Position numbers and translations under genes: made by a program | Part shown: positions 61,515 to 64,000 of the stretch, piece by piece | How the letters are laid out: each line of letters starts with the position of its first letter | Position numbering within the stretch: the stretch's first letter is position 1 | The notes under the pieces: generated by a model | Told to the model about the DNA's origin: nothing | Databases searched by the model: none | The model's input: the letters and a program-made list of their open reading frames with translations, nothing else | Assembly (NCBI GenBank): GCA_045579085.1 | Contig: JAZNLO010000020.1 | Location: forward strand, 1 to 64,000 | Direction of reading: 5' to 3' | Length of the DNA: 64,000 nucleotides | From: RGIG2206 sp045579085 | GTDB lineage: Bacteria > Bacillota > Clostridia > Oscillospirales > Acutalibacteraceae

Positions 61515-63683
61515 GTGAAGGAGAACAAACTCAGCTTCAGCTTGCTTGAGGAAGCGCTGAAGGGTCAAAACGGCGGATATAACATAGATTTAATCAAGCG
61601 TGCGTATGAGCTTGGTATGGCCTCGCATGAGGGACAAATGCGCCTTTCGGGCGAGCCTTATTATACCCATCCGCTTAACGTTGCACGACTGGTTGCATCT
61701 TTGGGTATGGATACGGAGTCCATCATAGCTGCTTTGCTTCACGATACGGTTGAGGACACCGAGCTCACCACTGAGGATATAAGGCGAGAGTTCGGTGAGG
61801 ACGTTGCAACGTTGGTTGACGGCGTTACAAAGCTCGGCAAGGTGTCCACCCAGAACTACGAGCAACAGCAGGCGGAAAACATTCGCAAGATGCTGCTTGC
61901 GATGAATGAGGATATAAGAGTTATCATCATAAAGCTCGCAGACAGACTGCACAATATGCGCACTCTTTCTGCGCAGACCACGCAAAAGCAGCTTGAAAAG
62001 TCGCTGGAAACGTTGGAGATTTATGCGCCGATTGCTCACCGCTTAGGAATCAGGGCGGTAAAAGAAGAGCTTGAGGACTTGGCAATCAGGTATCTTGACC
62101 CCATCGCTTATGAGGAAATCGAGCAGCAGCTTGAGAGGGACAAGGAATACAGAAAAAGCTTTATAGACAGCATCAGAGAACGGATTTTATTGCGTCTGGG
62201 CGACAGTATTCCTAATTTGCTGATTGAGGGCAGAGTCAAGTCCATTCACGGAATATATCGCAAGATGTTTATGCAGGGCAAGCAGTTTGAGGAGATATAT
62301 GATATCTATGCCGTAAGGGTTATTGTAAACACGGTGAATGACTGCTACAACGTATTAGGTCTTGTTCACGAAATGTTCAGGCCTATACCCGGACGTTTCA
62401 AGGATTATATCTCAACGCCTAAGTCTAATATGTATAAATCGCTCCACACCACCGTTATAAGTAGAGAGGGCGCGCCGTTTGAGGTGCAGATACGCACTTG
62501 GGATATGCATCATACGGCGGAATACGGAATTGCAGCGCACTGGAAGTATAAGGACGGCTTGTCAGGTCAGGATGACAGGTTTGAGAAAAGACTGTCGTGG
62601 ATAAGGCAGTTGCTTGAAACCCAGAAAGACGTTGACGACGTTGAGGAAATCGTGCGCACAATCAAGACTGACCTTGCGCCTGAGGACATATTCGGTGTTA
62701 CACCGAAGGGCGACGTAATCAGCTTGCCCGTCGGCAGCACGGTAATCGACTTTGCTTACGCTATACATTCTGCTGTTGGTAACAGGATGATAGGCGCAAA
62801 GGTAGATGGCAGAATCGTGCCTATTGATTATAAGATAAACACGGGCGACGTTATCGAGATAATTACTGCATCTAAGCCGCAGGGCCCAAGCCGAGATTGG
62901 CTGAAGATAGTCAAAACGGGTGAGGCTCGCAACAAAATCAGAGCCTGGTTTAAAAAGGAATGCAGAGCTGAAAATATCGAAACAGGCAAAAACGAGGTTG
63001 AGCGTTCACTCAGGCAGGCAAGGATTCGTCTGAGCGAGGATGAATATAACGGCTTGATGAAGGATTTGGCAGAAAGAAATCACTGCCAGACCTTAGATGA
63101 TTTCTATGCAAAGATAGGCTACGGCGGATTCAACTTCGCCAATATTATCCCCTCAATCAAGGATAGGTTTAAGCCGAAGACTCCCACTGTTCCCACAACG
63201 GCAAGCAAGCCTGTGTCAAATCAGTCGGGAGACGGCGTGGTAATAGAGGGCGTTGATAATTGTCTTATTAAATTCTCAAGATGCTGCAGTCCTCTGCCGG
63301 GTGATGACATCGTCGGCTTTATCACAAGAGGACACGGTGTTTCAGTGCATAAGCGCGATTGCAAAAACGTGCCTTTGGATATTGCAAGCAGCGATGAGCC
63401 TGGCCGTTGGATAGATGCGCATTGGGCAGGTACGCAGAGCTCGTCGTTTAGTGCCACTATTGAAATATTTGCGCTTGACAGAGCGGCGATGCTTGCGGAT
63501 ATAACTGTTGCTATATCAAATATGCGTGTTATGATAACTGCAATTAATTCCCGCAGAACAAAAGACGGCAACTGCGTGCTGCGTTTGAGCGTTATGGTAG
63601 AGGGCGTAGAGCATCTTAACAGCATAATCGCAAAGCTAGGCTCGATAGACGGCGTATTTTCAATTGAAAGGCAGGTTGGCTGA
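61515..63683 (+). CDS. rel: GTP pyrophosphokinase / (p)ppGpp hydrolase (RSH)
   Basis: The protein has 722 residues, full-length Rel type. Order: HD hydrolase domain with HDTVEDTELT (about 50-150), synthetase domain with IYDIYAVRVIV and YKSLHTTVI (about 240-350), TGS domain (about 393-452), and C-terminal zinc-finger-like and ACT region (about 580-722). It makes and destroys (p)ppGpp in response to uncharged tRNA at the ribosome. GTG start with GGGGGTGA. It is followed by dtd one base after its stop. Confidence 0.95.
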   Translation: MKENKLSFSLLEEALKGQNGGYNIDLIKRAYELGMASHEGQMRLSGEPYYTHPLNVARLVASLGMDTESIIAALLHDTVEDTELTTEDIRREFGEDVATLVDGVTKLGKVSTQNYEQQQAENIRKMLLAMNEDIRVIIIKLADRLHNMRTLSAQTTQKQLEKSLETLEIYAPIAHRLGIRAVKEELEDLAIRYLDPIAYEEIEQQLERDKEYRKSFIDSIRERILLRLGDSIPNLLIEGRVKSIHGIYRKMFMQGKQFEEIYDIYAVRVIVNTVNDCYNVLGLVHEMFRPIPGRFKDYISTPKSNMYKSLHTTVISREGAPFEVQIRTWDMHHTAEYGIAAHWKYKDGLSGQDDRFEKRLSWIRQLLETQKDVDDVEEIVRTIKTDLAPEDIFGVTPKGDVISLPVGSTVIDFAYAIHSAVGNRMIGAKVDGRIVPIDYKINTGDVIEIITASKPQGPSRDWLKIVKTGEARNKIRAWFKKECRAENIETGKNEVERSLRQARIRLSEDEYNGLMKDLAERNHCQTLDDFYAKIGYGGFNFANIIPSIKDRFKPKTPTVPTTASKPVSNQSGDGVVIEGVDNCLIKFSRCCSPLPGDDIVGFITRGHGVSVHKRDCKNVPLDIASSDEPGRWIDAHWAGTQSSSFSATIEIFALDRAAMLADITVAISNMRVMITAINSRRTKDGNCVLRLSVMVEGVEHLNSIIAKLGSIDGVFSIERQVG

Positions 63684-63684
63684 T

Positions 63685-64000
63685 ATGAAATGCCTTATAC
63701 AGCGTGTAAAATACGCAAGCGTAACAGTTGATGGCGAGGTAACAGGAAAGATAGACGAGGGATATCTTATATTTTTCGGTGCCTCGCAGACCGACGAGGT
63801 TGGCATTGCTGATGCAATGGCTAAAAAGGTAGTCAATTTGCGCATTTTTGAAGACGAAAACGGTAAAATGAATCTTAGCTTGCTTGACGTGGGCGGCGAA
63901 GCGCTTATAGTTTCGCAGTTTACGCTTTATGCTAACTGCAAGCACGGCAACCGCCCCTCTTTTATCGAGGCGTGTGAGCCTGTGCGTGCGAACGAGATTT
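63685..64000 (+). CDS. dtd: D-aminoacyl-tRNA deacylase, 3' end outside window
   Basis: The frame runs off the window after 105 codons (family length about 150). It starts MKCLIQRVKYASVTVDGE and contains SQFTLYANCKHGNRPSF, the Dtd catalytic stretch. It removes D-amino acids from tRNA. The rel-dtd order is conserved in Firmicutes; ATG 63685 follows the rel stop by one base. Confidence 0.9.
   Translation, partial: MKCLIQRVKYASVTVDGEVTGKIDEGYLIFFGASQTDEVGIADAMAKKVVNLRIFEDENGKMNLSLLDVGGEALIVSQFTLYANCKHGNRPSFIEACEPVRANEI

Overview
The window reads as a chromosomal segment of a low-to-middling GC, Gram-positive, spore-lineage Clostridium relative, probably a gut Oscillospiraceae/Ruminococcaceae type. 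This is inferred from GerW (YtfJ), a SpoIIIE/FtsK translocase, the clostridial order pth-mfd-prsA, secreted proteins with dockerin and Big_2 domains, strong Shine-Dalgarno sites, sigma-A promoters and a complete hexuronate-degradation operon. No rRNA, tRNA, CRISPR array or transposase was seen.

Layout. 1-14167: a surface-protein region. Two secreted proteins that share a tandem C-terminal domain (1-2631, partial, and 7191-8735) are each followed at once by a roughly 50-residue peptide of one family (2642-2794, 8754-8903). Between them lie a serine/lysine-repeat lipoprotein, a HprK-like kinase, a PqqD-like protein, an S26-type peptidase and a CpsC/CpsD/CpsB-like tyrosine phosphorylation trio. 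Two dockerin proteins close the region. 14247-15226: the ytfI-ytfJ sporulation pair. 15384-17407: a TetR regulator with an ABC exporter. 17465-22824 (minus): pth, mfd and a PrsA-like lipoprotein. 23170-25800: ppdK, whose 3' end and terminator are repeated 859 bp downstream beyond a methyltransferase gene. 26774-30365: small membrane proteins and an oxidoreductase. 30486-32803: a type II restriction-modification pair. 32941-45191: an aldo/keto reductase, then a glycosidase and its symporter, two AraC regulators, and uxaC-uxuA-uxuB-eda-kdgK. 45432-52366: a seven-gene lic-like cluster. 52476-57580 (minus): a ComEC-like hydrolase, ftsK, uppP and a TepA-like protease. 57753-64000: an AEC transporter, queH, recJ, rel and the start of dtd.

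How the genes work together. The GH2 enzyme and the GPH symporter probably import and cleave a glucuronide-type or related glycoside. The divergent AraC gene probably controls them, and exact 12-bp repeats 21 bp apart lie in the shared control region. Free glucuronate would pass through UxaC, an SDR-type UxuB, UxuA, KdgK and Eda to pyruvate and glyceraldehyde 3-phosphate.

Most novel candidates: (1) the surface protein plus short peptide pairs next to a kinase, PqqD-like and peptidase cassette, a RiPP-like arrangement without a recognised cyclase; (2) the lic-like cluster, in which the LicC-LicA fusion and the IspD-like enzyme carry substitutions at residues normally essential for catalysis; (3) an 11-bp hairpin that would hide the ribosome binding site of the TepA-like gene; (4) the duplication of the ppdK 3' end. 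All function assignments come from reading the sequence and recalling families; no search was run.
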